DNA from: Candidatus Martarchaeota archaeon | GTDB taxonomy: Archaea > Micrarchaeota > Micrarchaeia > Micrarchaeales > CABMGC01 | Length of the DNA stretch: 36,527 bases | NCBI GenBank assembly: GCA_023379055.1 | Contig: JAMCSX010000018.1 | Coordinates: forward strand, 1 to 36,527 | Direction: 5' to 3' | Part shown: one piece after another, positions 16,406 to 24,736 of the stretch | Numbering within the stretch: position 1 is the stretch's first letter | Layout: each line of letters starts with the position of its first letter | Translations under genes and position numbers: made by a program | Notes under the pieces: model-generated | The model's database searches: none | The model's input: the letters and a program-made list of their open reading frames with translations, nothing else | What the model was told of the DNA's origin: nothing

Positions 16406-16952
16406 CCACGACTTTTATGATAGGACCGAAAAGTTTCTTTGCTGTCATGTTAATGATATTCTCATATTTATACATGATATAACATCCGACTATTCCTATT
16501 GCAGCTCCAGCTACAACGTCAGTGAAGTAGTGCTGGCCTAAATACACTCTCCCAAAAAGTACAACTACTAGCCATATCATGTAAGCTGCCCGTACATACG
16601 TGTAATTCTTCATGAAGAAGAAGAGACCAGTAAGCGTAGTGGCATGGCCTGAAGGGAATCCGTATCCAGACTCGCATCCAACATGATTTATCCATGAATA
16701 ATCCGACAAAGCGCACGGCCTCGGTTCCCTTACTATATCCTTGATGATCTCACTTACTGCAAACATGATTACTATCGCGACTGAATAAGGTATCAGATTC
16801 TTATCTTTCTTCAGGTAAAAGTAAAGTGCTATTAATGGCAGTATAATATAGTAGCTTTCCGCCCAATATTTCATTATGAAATTAAGTGTCGGATTTGCCA
16901 TCTGATTAACTAGGCCGAATGCACCGGAATTGATAGAACCTAAGATGTTCAT
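16383..16952 (-). CDS. PAP2-family membrane phosphatase
   Basis: This 189-residue integral membrane protein has about five hydrophobic segments. The three phosphatase signatures are present: KDIVREPRP (KxxxxxxRP), FPSGHATT (PSGH), and GRVYLGQHYFTD (xRxxxxxHxxxD). The family dephosphorylates lipid pyrophosphates or phosphatidate. In an archaeon an isoprenoid (dolichyl or geranylgeranyl) pyrophosphate is a plausible substrate, but this is inference. It starts 21 bases after the radical SAM gene stop and overlaps the next gene by 23 bases. Confidence 0.92.
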   Translation of the reverse strand: MNILGSINSGAFGLVNQMANPTLNFIMKYWAESYYIILPLIALYFYLKKDKNLIPYSVAIVIMFAVSEIIKDIVREPRPCALSDYSWINHVGCESGYGFPSGHATTLTGLFFFMKNYTYVRAAYMIWLVVVLFGRVYLGQHYFTDVVAGAAIGIVGCYIMYKYENIINMTAKKLFGPIIKVVGVNAGNT

Positions 16953-16973
16953 TTAAATGCGTCCCAAAGTATA

Positions 16974-18029
16974 TCAGTATACCGATGTTATGTCCTTAAA
17001 GATTATATTCGTTTCTCTGCATCCTGATATCGGTATTTTGCTATTGCATTTTTTGCATCTATCATCCACGCCCAGGTTCCATGCTGACAGATAGACTCCA
17101 TCTCTCTTTATTGCAATTGCTCCGCAGCTATGGCAGTATGTATTTTCATGCGGATTCCCAGCAACATTGCCTATGTAAACATATCTCAATCCATTTTTTC
17201 TGGCAATGTCATAGTGTAACTTTAACGTCTTGTATGCTGTTTGCGGATAATTAAGCATTCTATAATCCGGATGGAACTGTGTAAAATGTATTGGCGTGTA
17301 AGCGCCAATATTATCTGCGATCCATTTGGTTAGGGAGTCACAAGCCCTAAGTGATTCTCCGACTTGCGGTATTATCAGATCCGTTATCTCAATATGCATT
17401 CCCGACCTTTTCATCTCCAGCAATGCCTCCTTTATCGGCTCGTTCGAAGTGACTGCTTCAAACTTGTTAGAAAATTTTTCATCTCCGTTTCCCTTGAAAT
17501 TCACTACAGCAGCATCTATCAGACCTCGCATTTCTTGCACTGCATCTGTGGTCATGTATCCGTTCGTTATAAACATGGTGAACAATCCTTCCTTATGTGC
17601 AACCCTTGCCACATCCAATGCATACTCCACGAATATTGCTGGTTCATTGTATGTAAATGCTATTCCTTTCACATCACATTCAATTGCTCGGCGTACTATA
17701 TCCTCTGGAGACACATAGCATCCATCAATCTCTTTTGCCCTTGATATGTTATGGTTCTGACAGAATTGACATCCCCAGTTGCACGAGGAAGTGCCTATTC
17801 CTAATACATATGTGCCCGGCATGAAATGGTTGAATGGCTTCTTCTCTATTGGGTCTATCTGAATTGCAGATAATACGCCATAATTAACCAGCGCAAGCTC
17901 GCCACCTATGTTCTGCCTTACAAAGCAGAATCCGTGCGAACCCTGGGGTATCTTGCAGCGCCTTGCACATGCATAGCATTCGACCTTGCCGTCTCCCAAA
18001 GTCCTCCCTAATATGGCCTTCTTTATCAT
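16974..18029 (-). CDS. amrS: AmrS-type radical SAM protein (AmmeMemoRadiSam system)
   Basis: This 351-residue radical SAM enzyme has the iron-sulfur motif CNWGCQFC (C83, C87, C90), an N-terminal cysteine-rich segment CYACARRCKIPQGSHGFC, and a C-terminal zinc-ribbon-like part (CHSCGA ... CKKC). These are features of the AmrS group, often annotated as pyruvate formate-lyase activating enzyme homologues. The AmmeMemoRadiSam partners AMMECR1 and MEMO are not in the window. The substrate is not established. It is the first gene of the minus-strand series that continues with PAP2, CoA-binding protein and IscU. Confidence 0.93.
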   Translation of the reverse strand: MIKKAILGRTLGDGKVECYACARRCKIPQGSHGFCFVRQNIGGELALVNYGVLSAIQIDPIEKKPFNHFMPGTYVLGIGTSSCNWGCQFCQNHNISRAKEIDGCYVSPEDIVRRAIECDVKGIAFTYNEPAIFVEYALDVARVAHKEGLFTMFITNGYMTTDAVQEMRGLIDAAVVNFKGNGDEKFSNKFEAVTSNEPIKEALLEMKRSGMHIEITDLIIPQVGESLRACDSLTKWIADNIGAYTPIHFTQFHPDYRMLNYPQTAYKTLKLHYDIARKNGLRYVYIGNVAGNPHENTYCHSCGAIAIKRDGVYLSAWNLGVDDRCKKCNSKIPISGCRETNIIFKDITSVY

Positions 18030-18098
18030 ATAATCATTAAATGTGCGGAGTAGACTACAGGTATAAATGTATCTCTTGTGGTATATAAATGTAATTCA

Positions 18099-18461
18099 AT
18101 GGAGTACATAATCGTTGACACCAGCTCAATAATGTTTGGACTGTCAAGGAAGATAGACGTGTTCGAGTCAATAAATATACAGTTAGGGTTCAGGCCCGTA
18201 CTATCAAAGGGAATCTTGAGGGAGCTTAGGTCACTCTCTAAAATAAATGGAAAATATAAAAAGTACGCAGCAACTGCTCTTGCGCTTGTAAGTAAGCACA
18301 AACCACTGATAGAAAGCGACAATGGATTTGTAGACAGCTGGATACTCGCGGACTCGGCAAGGCACCCGAACGTATGTACTAACGATATGAAACTGAAGCG
18401 AGATCTGCGTGCAAAAGGAATCTCGGTATATTCTATCTCTGTTGGAGGAAGCCTCAAATAG
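18099..18461 (+). CDS. PIN-domain protein
   Basis: The 120-residue protein starts at MEYIIVDTSSIMFGL. A GTG at 18078 would place the start within A/T-rich promoter-like sequence. The acidic PIN residues are visible: D in IVDTSS, E in ILRELRSL, D in FVDSWILAD, and D in CTNDMKLKRDLRAKG. The last motif (TNDxxLKxxLRxxG) is typical of the archaeal FCF1/UTP24- and Nob1-like PIN branch, which suggests an RNA endonuclease in rRNA or RNA processing rather than a VapC toxin. No antitoxin gene precedes it. It converges with the MFS gene. Confidence 0.85.
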   Translation: MEYIIVDTSSIMFGLSRKIDVFESINIQLGFRPVLSKGILRELRSLSKINGKYKKYAATALALVSKHKPLIESDNGFVDSWILADSARHPNVCTNDMKLKRDLRAKGISVYSISVGGSLK

Positions 18462-18505
18462 CATAAACAGTCAATTAACCTGCGGTTTGACGTTCAAGCA
18501 TCAGA

Positions 18506-19699
18506 TCATGGCCGTATCCGTCTATTTTTCCTGAATAACATCTTGTAGCCAACTCCGCTGGCAATCTGCAGCATGCCTCCAATAAATATCGGCAGTGGCA
18601 GCGAATTATCCATGAGGTATCCGCTTAGCCCTGAACTAAGCTGCCCGACTCTCGATGCAACTCCCTGAATCCCGGTAGCAGTCCCGTAGTCCTCGGGATC
18701 TATGCCTTTCATGTTAATGGCTGTTCTGCTTGGGGATCCGAATCCGGCAAGTACGGCCCTGAGCAGGTAAAAAGCTGCAGCGAATATTAATGCCGGTGAA
18801 AATGCCATTGCAAACAGAAGCATTCCATTAAGCGTCCTCGCATACGCAGCTACATTAAGCGTGTCAAGCCTATGCGCAATTCTTGAAGACAGATAAGAGC
18901 CAAGAGCCGTAGCAAGATACACTGACGTGAATATTATCCCTATTTCTAGTGCATTTGCCCCATAAGAAAGCGCAAACCACAGTGGAAGCAGTGGTAAAAA
19001 CAACCCTACTCCTATTCCACCGATTAGATTTGTCGCGATAACCTTGGCAGAGTAGTGCATGCTGCTACTTTTCATTACCTTTGTAGTCTTTTTTGGCTTT
19101 TTCTCCTCAGTAAGCCTAGCTAAAGACAGTATGGATAGTATAAGCAGACATGCAGAAAGTAAAAAGAGGTACCTGTAAGAATTAAGCAATCCCACTAAAT
19201 TGCTTAAAGGAACCACCATGGCAAATAGGATGCTGCCCCCTATGGCGGATATGGATCCAACCAGGGTTACAAGAGAATACTTATTGATTCTCTTGTTTTG
19301 GTCTGGATAGTTATTTGCTATAAATGCGTTGGTGCCTGGCGAAAAAGCTCCTCGGAGACCTCCTGCTCCGCCACCAACACCCCCTATTACCATACCCATC
19401 ACAATATATAATGGCGTATAAGAGAGGCCTACCATAAGCGCGCCTGAGAAGGAGACGACTTCAGCAATGATAAGTTCCTTCCTGTATCCGTATCTGTCGC
19501 CGATTATTCCCAGCAATATAGTAAGGCACACTACAAAGAGCATGGTAAGTCCAGATATAATCCCTATATAAGTCAAGGTTACATGCAAGGCAGAAAGGTA
19601 AAGAGAAAACGCCAGGCTCATGTATACTATGGCTGCGCTCCTGAATGCCCTTGAATAGAGCAGATACCTGAATCTTGCATCAAGGTTATGATATGTCAT
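18506..19699 (-). CDS. Major facilitator superfamily transporter
   Basis: This 397-residue protein has about twelve hydrophobic segments split by a cytoplasmic basic loop (EEKKPKKTTKVMKSS, about 195-209) between the two six-helix halves. The GDRYGYRKE sequence after the second or third helix matches the MFS loop motif GxxxDRxGRR. The start ATG follows no obvious Shine-Dalgarno site. The substrate cannot be deduced. No neighbouring gene suggests one. Confidence 0.9.
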   Translation of the reverse strand: MTYHNLDARFRYLLYSRAFRSAAIVYMSLAFSLYLSALHVTLTYIGIISGLTMLFVVCLTILLGIIGDRYGYRKELIIAEVVSFSGALMVGLSYTPLYIVMGMVIGGVGGGAGGLRGAFSPGTNAFIANNYPDQNKRINKYSLVTLVGSISAIGGSILFAMVVPLSNLVGLLNSYRYLFLLSACLLILSILSLARLTEEKKPKKTTKVMKSSSMHYSAKVIATNLIGGIGVGLFLPLLPLWFALSYGANALEIGIIFTSVYLATALGSYLSSRIAHRLDTLNVAAYARTLNGMLLFAMAFSPALIFAAAFYLLRAVLAGFGSPSRTAINMKGIDPEDYGTATGIQGVASRVGQLSSGLSGYLMDNSLPLPIFIGGMLQIASGVGYKMLFRKNRRIRP

Positions 19700-19833
19700 A
19701 AAACATGCACCAATCCAAGCATGTCCTTGGGAATGTTACAGACCTGCAGTTATTCATTAGGTTAGCACAATAGAAATGCTAATATATCTTGCTTTTGATA
19801 ATTATTGGTCTAGGATTCCTAGTGGTGCATACC

Positions 19834-20418
19834 TTGTACTATATACACACTGTTGAGGATACGATAAGTATATCTCCAAGCTACTTTGGGGAAGACATAG
19901 AGAAGACCGCACTCGAGGTCCTTAGGAAAAAATACGAAAGGACTCTTGACAGGGAGCTTGGCATAATCGTCTCAGTATTCGATGTTAATAACATAAGCGA
20001 CGGCATAATTATGCCTGGAGATCCGTCAACCCATCATGGACTGACATTCAAGATTCTATCCTTCAACCTTGACATAGACGAAGTGGTAGTTGGGGAGGTG
20101 TCTGAGCTTGCGGATTTCGGGTGCTTTGTACGGCTTGGCCCAATAGACGGCCTTGTTCATCTCTCCCAGATAGCAAGCGACTTTATAAATTACGACAAGA
20201 AGTCCAGTGCCTTCGTGTCAAGGAATACGGGCAAGAGCCTGAAGAAGGGGGACTCAGTCTATGCAAAGGTATCATCAATAAGCCTTAAAGGCGGATTGAA
20301 GGATGCCAAAATAGCACTCACAATGAGGCCCGACGGCCTCGGAAAGCCCGAGTGGTCAAGGGGAGAGACAAAGAGAGAGTACAGGAGAGGAAAAGACAAC
20401 AGGCGCAGGAAGAAGTAG
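19834..20418 (+). CDS. rpoE: DNA-directed RNA polymerase subunit Rpo7 (E')
   Basis: The protein has 194 residues from a TTG at 19834, chosen because it gives MYYIHTVEDTISISPSYFG, matching the usual Rpo7 N-terminus. The open frame extends 15 codons upstream without a family match, and GTG at 19822 or 19825 is possible. The N-terminal RNP-like domain (to about residue 78) is followed by an S1 domain, with VVGEVSELADFGCFVRLGPIDGLVHLSQI as its first strands. A basic tail ends the protein. Rpo7 forms the RNA polymerase stalk with Rpo4. A TATA-like element (around 19781-19787) lies about 50 bases upstream. The spt4 gene follows after 11 bases. Confidence 0.93.
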   Translation: MYYIHTVEDTISISPSYFGEDIEKTALEVLRKKYERTLDRELGIIVSVFDVNNISDGIIMPGDPSTHHGLTFKILSFNLDIDEVVVGEVSELADFGCFVRLGPIDGLVHLSQIASDFINYDKKSSAFVSRNTGKSLKKGDSVYAKVSSISLKGGLKDAKIALTMRPDGLGKPEWSRGETKREYRRGKDNRRRKK

Positions 20419-20429
20419 GGGAAGATATT

Positions 20430-20618
20430 ATGGAATCCGCATGTAAGACTGACAAACTGATAATAGCACAGGGAAACACCTGTCCAATCTGCGGACAGTC
20501 AAACCTGACCACCAAGTGGAGCGGCCACATAGTCGTACTCAACGTCGAAAAATCAGAGGCTGCGAAGAAGCTCGGGATAAAGGTAAATGGCACATATGCG
20601 ATAAACATTAACGATTAG
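20430..20618 (+). CDS. spt4: Transcription elongation factor Spt4 (RpoE'')
   Basis: This 62-residue protein starts at an ATG preceded by AGGGGAAG. The C-terminal half, WSGHIVVLNVEKSEAAKKLGIKVNGTYAI, is the diagnostic Spt4 sequence, and one zinc-ligand pair is clear in CPICGQ. The N-terminal ligand pair that is normally CxxC reads ACKTDKL, with only one cysteine, so zinc binding is reduced or uses another ligand. Spt4 binds Spt5 to form the processivity clamp of archaeal RNA polymerase. Its place after rpo7 is the common archaeal order. Confidence 0.93.
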   Translation: MESACKTDKLIIAQGNTCPICGQSNLTTKWSGHIVVLNVEKSEAAKKLGIKVNGTYAININD

Positions 20619-20642
20619 CTCCGCAGCAGAGTCCCATTGTCT

Positions 20643-20657
20643 GAAGACGGTGTCTTC
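20643..20657. terminator. Small hairpin between convergent spt4 and FKBP genes
   Basis: A perfect 6-bp inverted repeat GAAGAC/GTCTTC with a 3-base loop sits in the 97-base gap between the two convergent stops. No T-run follows on either strand, so a terminator role is only suggested by position. Confidence 0.3.
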
Positions 20658-20715
20658 CTGCCAAGCAGCCTGCGAGTATCCGATTATAGAACTGGCCTGC
20701 AAATAAGCTTCCATC

Positions 20716-21402
20716 TCACTGCTTCTTTGCAGGTCTTGCATATTCCTCTTCAAATACTACCTTCTGTATCCTTTCCATGTATTTAAGTATTCCCTCTGCA
20801 AAAGCTGACTTGTTGACAAGATAGTCTGCGTTCTTCTCTACCTTTTCACCAAACACAATCTTTGCCACCCCCCCGCTCACGGCTATGGCGTCTGGCTGCA
20901 GCGAATAATTTTCTGCAAGAGCCTTCACCCTCGCATCATCACCATCCAGTTTTTCAATTACCTTTATATCATATATGAGCGTTTCGCCAGCAAGCTGATG
21001 ATTAAGGTCTACAACTACCCTTCCCGAGTTCACGCTCTTTATGGTCGCTATGCGTCCATCTACGTTTACCTGCATTCCGGGCATAGGGTTTATGTCTTTT
21101 TCTCTGAAGTCTGATAAATGCATTACGCTAACTAACTGTTCATTCCTTTGCCCAAAGGCATCTTCAGGCTTCAGCGTAGCCTTCTTCTCCTCTCCAACTA
21201 CCATGGACCTTACTGCATTTTCTACCCCCCTAAGTGCATCATTCTTGCCTATTATTATGAGCTGTGGAGCATACCTCGCCTTTTCATCATATATTTTCTC
21301 ATCATTTGCAACCTTCTCTACAGTAGTATAAGCTACACTATTGTCAGATGCCCTCCTTGCAGTATAATCTATCCTTACAAAATCCCCATCATTAAAGCTC
21401 AT
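20716..21402 (-). CDS. FKBP-type peptidyl-prolyl isomerase (SlyD-like, with insert domain)
   Basis: This 228-residue protein is cytoplasmic (no signal peptide). The FKBP core opens with DGDFVRIDYTARRASDNSVAY and includes IIIGKNDALRGVENAV and the MVVGEEKKATLKPEDAFGQRN region. The insert-in-flap chaperone domain follows (MPGMQVNVDGRIATIKSVNSGRVVVDLNHQLAGETL), with the NHQLAGETLIYDIKV return strand typical of archaeal long FKBPs and SlyD. About 80 C-terminal residues form an extra domain found in archaeal long-type FKBPs. It catalyses prolyl isomerisation and assists folding. Confidence 0.92.
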   Translation of the reverse strand: MSFNDGDFVRIDYTARRASDNSVAYTTVEKVANDEKIYDEKARYAPQLIIIGKNDALRGVENAVRSMVVGEEKKATLKPEDAFGQRNEQLVSVMHLSDFREKDINPMPGMQVNVDGRIATIKSVNSGRVVVDLNHQLAGETLIYDIKVIEKLDGDDARVKALAENYSLQPDAIAVSGGVAKIVFGEKVEKNADYLVNKSAFAEGILKYMERIQKVVFEEEYARPAKKQ

Positions 21403-21465
21403 GGCATCACTCGATATTTTATATATGCCTACTATTAATACTGTATTGTTATAAATCTTGTGATT

Positions 21466-22077
21466 ATGATGGACAAAAAAAGGATTACCGAAGTGCTACT
21501 GGCATTTTTTGTTGCTGCAATATTCGTAAGCTCATACGTATCACTTACAAACTACAATACGCCTCAGAATGCTACTACCACAGTTCCTGCTACTGTGTAT
21601 GTACAGGGCTTGTCAAATGCCATAATAAACGGATATGGCGGCGATCTGTATCTCAACATAACCTGCCCAAATCGCACAGTCTCCGCGGAGACTGTCAATA
21701 CGCTTACCTCATACCTCACAAAACTTGAAAACAATAACTCGATATTAGACTATTTCAATCCAGGACTTAACATTTCTGTAGCTCCGGAAAACATGAGCAG
21801 CTATTCTATATACAATTCATCTATAATCCAGTTAAAAGGCCCCGAGCGTGACTGCATTACTGGATATGCGACCGCATTCGTGACGCTGCCACGTACAGTC
21901 TATATGAATACTGGCACACAGGTTGTTCCAGTGCAGTTCACGACTAGCGAACGGAATGCATCATTCACGTCTAAGATAAAGTGGCCTGTAGGAACGTCGT
22001 TAAACGTGAAGCTTTCGGCGCTAATAACGCAGAATGGTACAATATACGGGCCGATAAGCCTTGTCTTGCTGAAGTAG
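21466..22077 (+). CDS. Membrane-anchored secreted protein of unknown function
   Basis: This is a 203-residue protein from the ATG at 21466; GTG at 21460 and ATG at 21469 are alternatives. A short basic N-terminus (MMDKKR) precedes one hydrophobic segment (about 7-28, VLLAFFVAAIFVSSYVSL), giving a signal anchor. The rest is probably extracytoplasmic and has at least eight NxS/T sequons (NAT, NIT, NRT, NIS, NMS, NSS, NAS and NGT are readable). Two cysteines (in ITCPN and ERDCITG) could form a disulfide. No family is recognised. It lies six bases before gltX, so the two may share a transcript by position only. Confidence 0.75.
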   Translation: MMDKKRITEVLLAFFVAAIFVSSYVSLTNYNTPQNATTTVPATVYVQGLSNAIINGYGGDLYLNITCPNRTVSAETVNTLTSYLTKLENNNSILDYFNPGLNISVAPENMSSYSIYNSSIIQLKGPERDCITGYATAFVTLPRTVYMNTGTQVVPVQFTTSERNASFTSKIKWPVGTSLNVKLSALITQNGTIYGPISLVLLK

Positions 22078-22083
22078 ATAAGA

Positions 22084-23808
22084 ATGACACTAAGCAAAGA
22101 CGTAAGCGGTTCAATACGCAAGTATGCGATAAAGAATGCAATGGATTACGGCAAGGCCAGCGCAGGAAACGTCCTTAACAAGATAATCTTCATATATCCT
22201 GAGCTCAAGCCTGAGATGAAAGCCCTATCAAAGGAGGTTGCAACGATAGTTGGGGAAGTGAACTCGCTAGGGAAAGAGGCAGTAGGATCAGAATATTCTG
22301 GATATTCTGAAGAGTTCAGTGCTGCAGATGCCGAGAAAGCAAAAAACTCAGCAAAACCAAAGTTCATTCTTGAGGGCGTATCCGAAGGTGACTTTGTGGG
22401 AAGGGCATCACCAGAGCCAAGCGGATATGCACATATGGGCCATGCAAAACAGGCACTGTTAAACCATGAGTTCTCAAGGATATACAAGGGAAAGGTATAC
22501 CTCTATTTTGACGATACAAATCCCGAAAAATGCAGGCAGGAGTACGTTGATGCCATAAAAAGGGACTTTCTATGGCTTGGAATAAAATTTGATAAGGAAT
22601 ACTACGCCAGTGACAACGTAGAGAAGATGTATGACTACGCAAGGCAGCTGATAAAATCTGGACGTGCATGCGTTTGCCAGTGCGACAGGGAAGAGATGAA
22701 GAAAAACCGGATGTCAGGCACGGAGTGTAGCCACAGGCGTCAGGATCTTGGCAGGAATATCGACCTTTTCGAGGATATGATTGCCGGCAGATTTGAAGAG
22801 GGCCAGGCAGTCGTAAGGTTCAATGGAAACATTAGCTCACAGAATACCGTGCTTAGAGATCCCGTGATGCTAAGGATTGTGAATTTACCTCATTACAGGC
22901 AGGGCGCTAAATATCATGTATGGCCACTTTATGACTTCAACACCCCAATAATGGACTCAATAAACGGAATAACAGACATAATACGCAGCAAGGAATACGA
23001 GTTGAGGGATGAGCTAACCCGTGAGATACTCGGAGCACTTCATCTCCGAGTGCCAAGGATGCATATAGAGGCGAGACTTAACATAAAGGGCAACGTAGTG
23101 CAGAAGAGGGTGATAAGGAAGCTCATTGCAGACGGGCTTGTCAAGAAATGGGATGACCCCCGGCTTATGACTATCATGTCATTGCGCAGGAGAGGCGTGC
23201 AGCCCGAAGCCCTAAGGAAGTTTGTGCTCAGGTTCGGGATGAGCCATACTGACAGCACAGTAAGCATAGATATGCTCCTTGCTGAGAATAAGAAGATAAT
23301 AGAGCCGCTTGCAAAGCATCTGTTTTTCGTAAAGGATCCGATAAAGTTGACGGTTAATGGCATCGACAGGGAAAGCGTATCGCTAAAGCTGCACCCATCT
23401 GGAGATCTTATGCGCGAATACTCGGTAGGTAACACATTCTACATAAGCGGCGAAGATGCAAAAGGACTTGCCAAAGGCAACTCTATGCGATTAAAGGATC
23501 TTATGGACATAGATATACTATCCAATGGTACCGAAGGCATAATTGCATCCAAGTCTGCTATGCAGGCCAAGGGAAAAATAGTGCAATGGGTATCTGAGGG
23601 CAACCATCTGGCGTGCAGTGTACTTATCCCCGGAGAGATAGTGGATGGGAATGACAATTTCAATCCAAACAGTCTTGCGACCGTACATGGATATGTGGAA
23701 GGATACGCAAAAGGGTTGGAAGAACACGACATAGTACAGTTTGAGAGATTCGGCTACTGCATACTAGACGACAAAAAAACCATGCAGTTCATACTGACTT
23801 CTGGATAG
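22084..23808 (+). CDS. gltX: Glutamyl-tRNA synthetase (archaeal type)
   Basis: This 574-residue class I synthetase has about 100 residues of N-terminal helical domain, then RASPEPSGYAHMGHAK, where the HIGH signature appears as HMGH (117-120). The VYLYFDDTNPEKCRQEY and KEYELRDELTREILGAL blocks are typical of archaeal GluRS/GlnRS. The KMSKS equivalent is the KRVIRKLIADGLVKKWDDPRL region, in the archaeal form that lacks a literal KMSKS. The C-terminal anticodon-binding part is the beta-barrel type shared with GlnRS. It charges tRNA-Glu, and in archaea also tRNA-Gln as the first step of the amidotransferase route. Its stop directly abuts the stop of the convergent prs gene. Confidence 0.95.
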   Translation: MTLSKDVSGSIRKYAIKNAMDYGKASAGNVLNKIIFIYPELKPEMKALSKEVATIVGEVNSLGKEAVGSEYSGYSEEFSAADAEKAKNSAKPKFILEGVSEGDFVGRASPEPSGYAHMGHAKQALLNHEFSRIYKGKVYLYFDDTNPEKCRQEYVDAIKRDFLWLGIKFDKEYYASDNVEKMYDYARQLIKSGRACVCQCDREEMKKNRMSGTECSHRRQDLGRNIDLFEDMIAGRFEEGQAVVRFNGNISSQNTVLRDPVMLRIVNLPHYRQGAKYHVWPLYDFNTPIMDSINGITDIIRSKEYELRDELTREILGALHLRVPRMHIEARLNIKGNVVQKRVIRKLIADGLVKKWDDPRLMTIMSLRRRGVQPEALRKFVLRFGMSHTDSTVSIDMLLAENKKIIEPLAKHLFFVKDPIKLTVNGIDRESVSLKLHPSGDLMREYSVGNTFYISGEDAKGLAKGNSMRLKDLMDIDILSNGTEGIIASKSAMQAKGKIVQWVSEGNHLACSVLIPGEIVDGNDNFNPNSLATVHGYVEGYAKGLEEHDIVQFERFGYCILDDKKTMQFILTSG

Positions 23809-24684
23809 CTATATTCCCAGCCCTGTAAGTGTTTTTGCAATGTCTGGGGCGATGTCTATTATCTCTGCATGCTCAAAAGGAACAGTATTGGATCCAAATA
23901 TCCTGGTGACTCCAGCATTCTTGAGCTTCTCATAAGCGCTACCTGCCATTACCAGGTGCACGGCAGCTGTTGATACCGTGCTTGCGCCTTCATCAAACGC
24001 ATACCTGGCAGCCTGCTCTATAGTGCCTCCGGTGCTTATTATGTCATCAAATATGATGACATTCTTGTCCCTGAAGTCGCCTCCATGGGTCTTTTTTATG
24101 CTTACTGCTCCGTATAAGTCCCTTTCCTTCTCTACGTAAGTATATTCGCAACCAACGACTTTGGCAGCGTTTTTTGCAATTACGAGCCCGCCCTTGTCCG
24201 GTGCCATCACTATGGGGTTTTCAATACTCTTTTTCACAGTCTCTGCAATTGTGTCTATTGCATTGGCTATGCCAACCTTTCCCACGAAGTGCATAAGCGG
24301 CCCGCTCTTATGCGGGTTTACTGTGATGAGCGACGTTATTCCTGCAACTTTGAACATGTCTAGCACCACGTTTACGCTTACTGCCTCGCCAGGATAAAAA
24401 CTCCTATTTTGCCTGGCATATGCAAGATAAGGCACTACTGCGGTAATGTTCACGCCTCTTCGCACAAGTTCCTGCGCAATTAAGAGAAGCTCGAACATAT
24501 TCTTTTCCTGTGGGAAGTGCGTTGACTGCACTATTACCGCATTTTTGGCGTCGAATTCGGGCACCCTCACCTTTATTTCACCGTCTGGAAATTTCGATGT
24601 CTCTACCTTGACGAGATCCGCGCCAATAAGCTTTGACAGGGATATATCCATCCCATTGCTTGCAGTGCCACCTACTACAATCAT
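23809..24684 (-). CDS. prs: Ribose-phosphate pyrophosphokinase (PRPP synthase)
   Basis: The 291-residue protein has the archaeal short length. Marks are KFPDGEIKVRV, the flexible loop PYLAYARQNRSF with the catalytic basic residues, VNPHKSGPLMHF, MAPDKGGLVIAK, and the PRPP-binding loop VIIFDDIISTGGTI. It transfers pyrophosphate from ATP to ribose-5-phosphate for nucleotide and histidine synthesis. It ends exactly where gltX ends on the other strand (no spacer), and diverges from the 24737 gene across about 50 bases. Confidence 0.95.
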   Translation of the reverse strand: MIVVGGTASNGMDISLSKLIGADLVKVETSKFPDGEIKVRVPEFDAKNAVIVQSTHFPQEKNMFELLLIAQELVRRGVNITAVVPYLAYARQNRSFYPGEAVSVNVVLDMFKVAGITSLITVNPHKSGPLMHFVGKVGIANAIDTIAETVKKSIENPIVMAPDKGGLVIAKNAAKVVGCEYTYVEKERDLYGAVSIKKTHGGDFRDKNVIIFDDIISTGGTIEQAARYAFDEGASTVSTAAVHLVMAGSAYEKLKNAGVTRIFGSNTVPFEHAEIIDIAPDIAKTLTGLGI

Positions 24685-24706
24685 ATTGGGATATTAGACA
24701 AAAAGA

Positions 24707-24714
24707 CTTAAAAT
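24707..24714 (+). promoter_or_regulatory. TATA box for a leaderless transcript of the 24737 gene
   Basis: CTTAAAAT is centred about 26 bases before the ATG at 24737. That spacing favours 24737 over the in-frame ATG at 24731 as start. Confidence 0.45.
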
Positions 24715-24736
24715 CCTATTCAAGCAATCTATGGTC

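Noticed and set aside
15900-16541. Plus-strand open frame opposite IscU, CoA-binding and PAP2 genes
   Set aside because: Three minus-strand genes with full motif sets occupy the same DNA.
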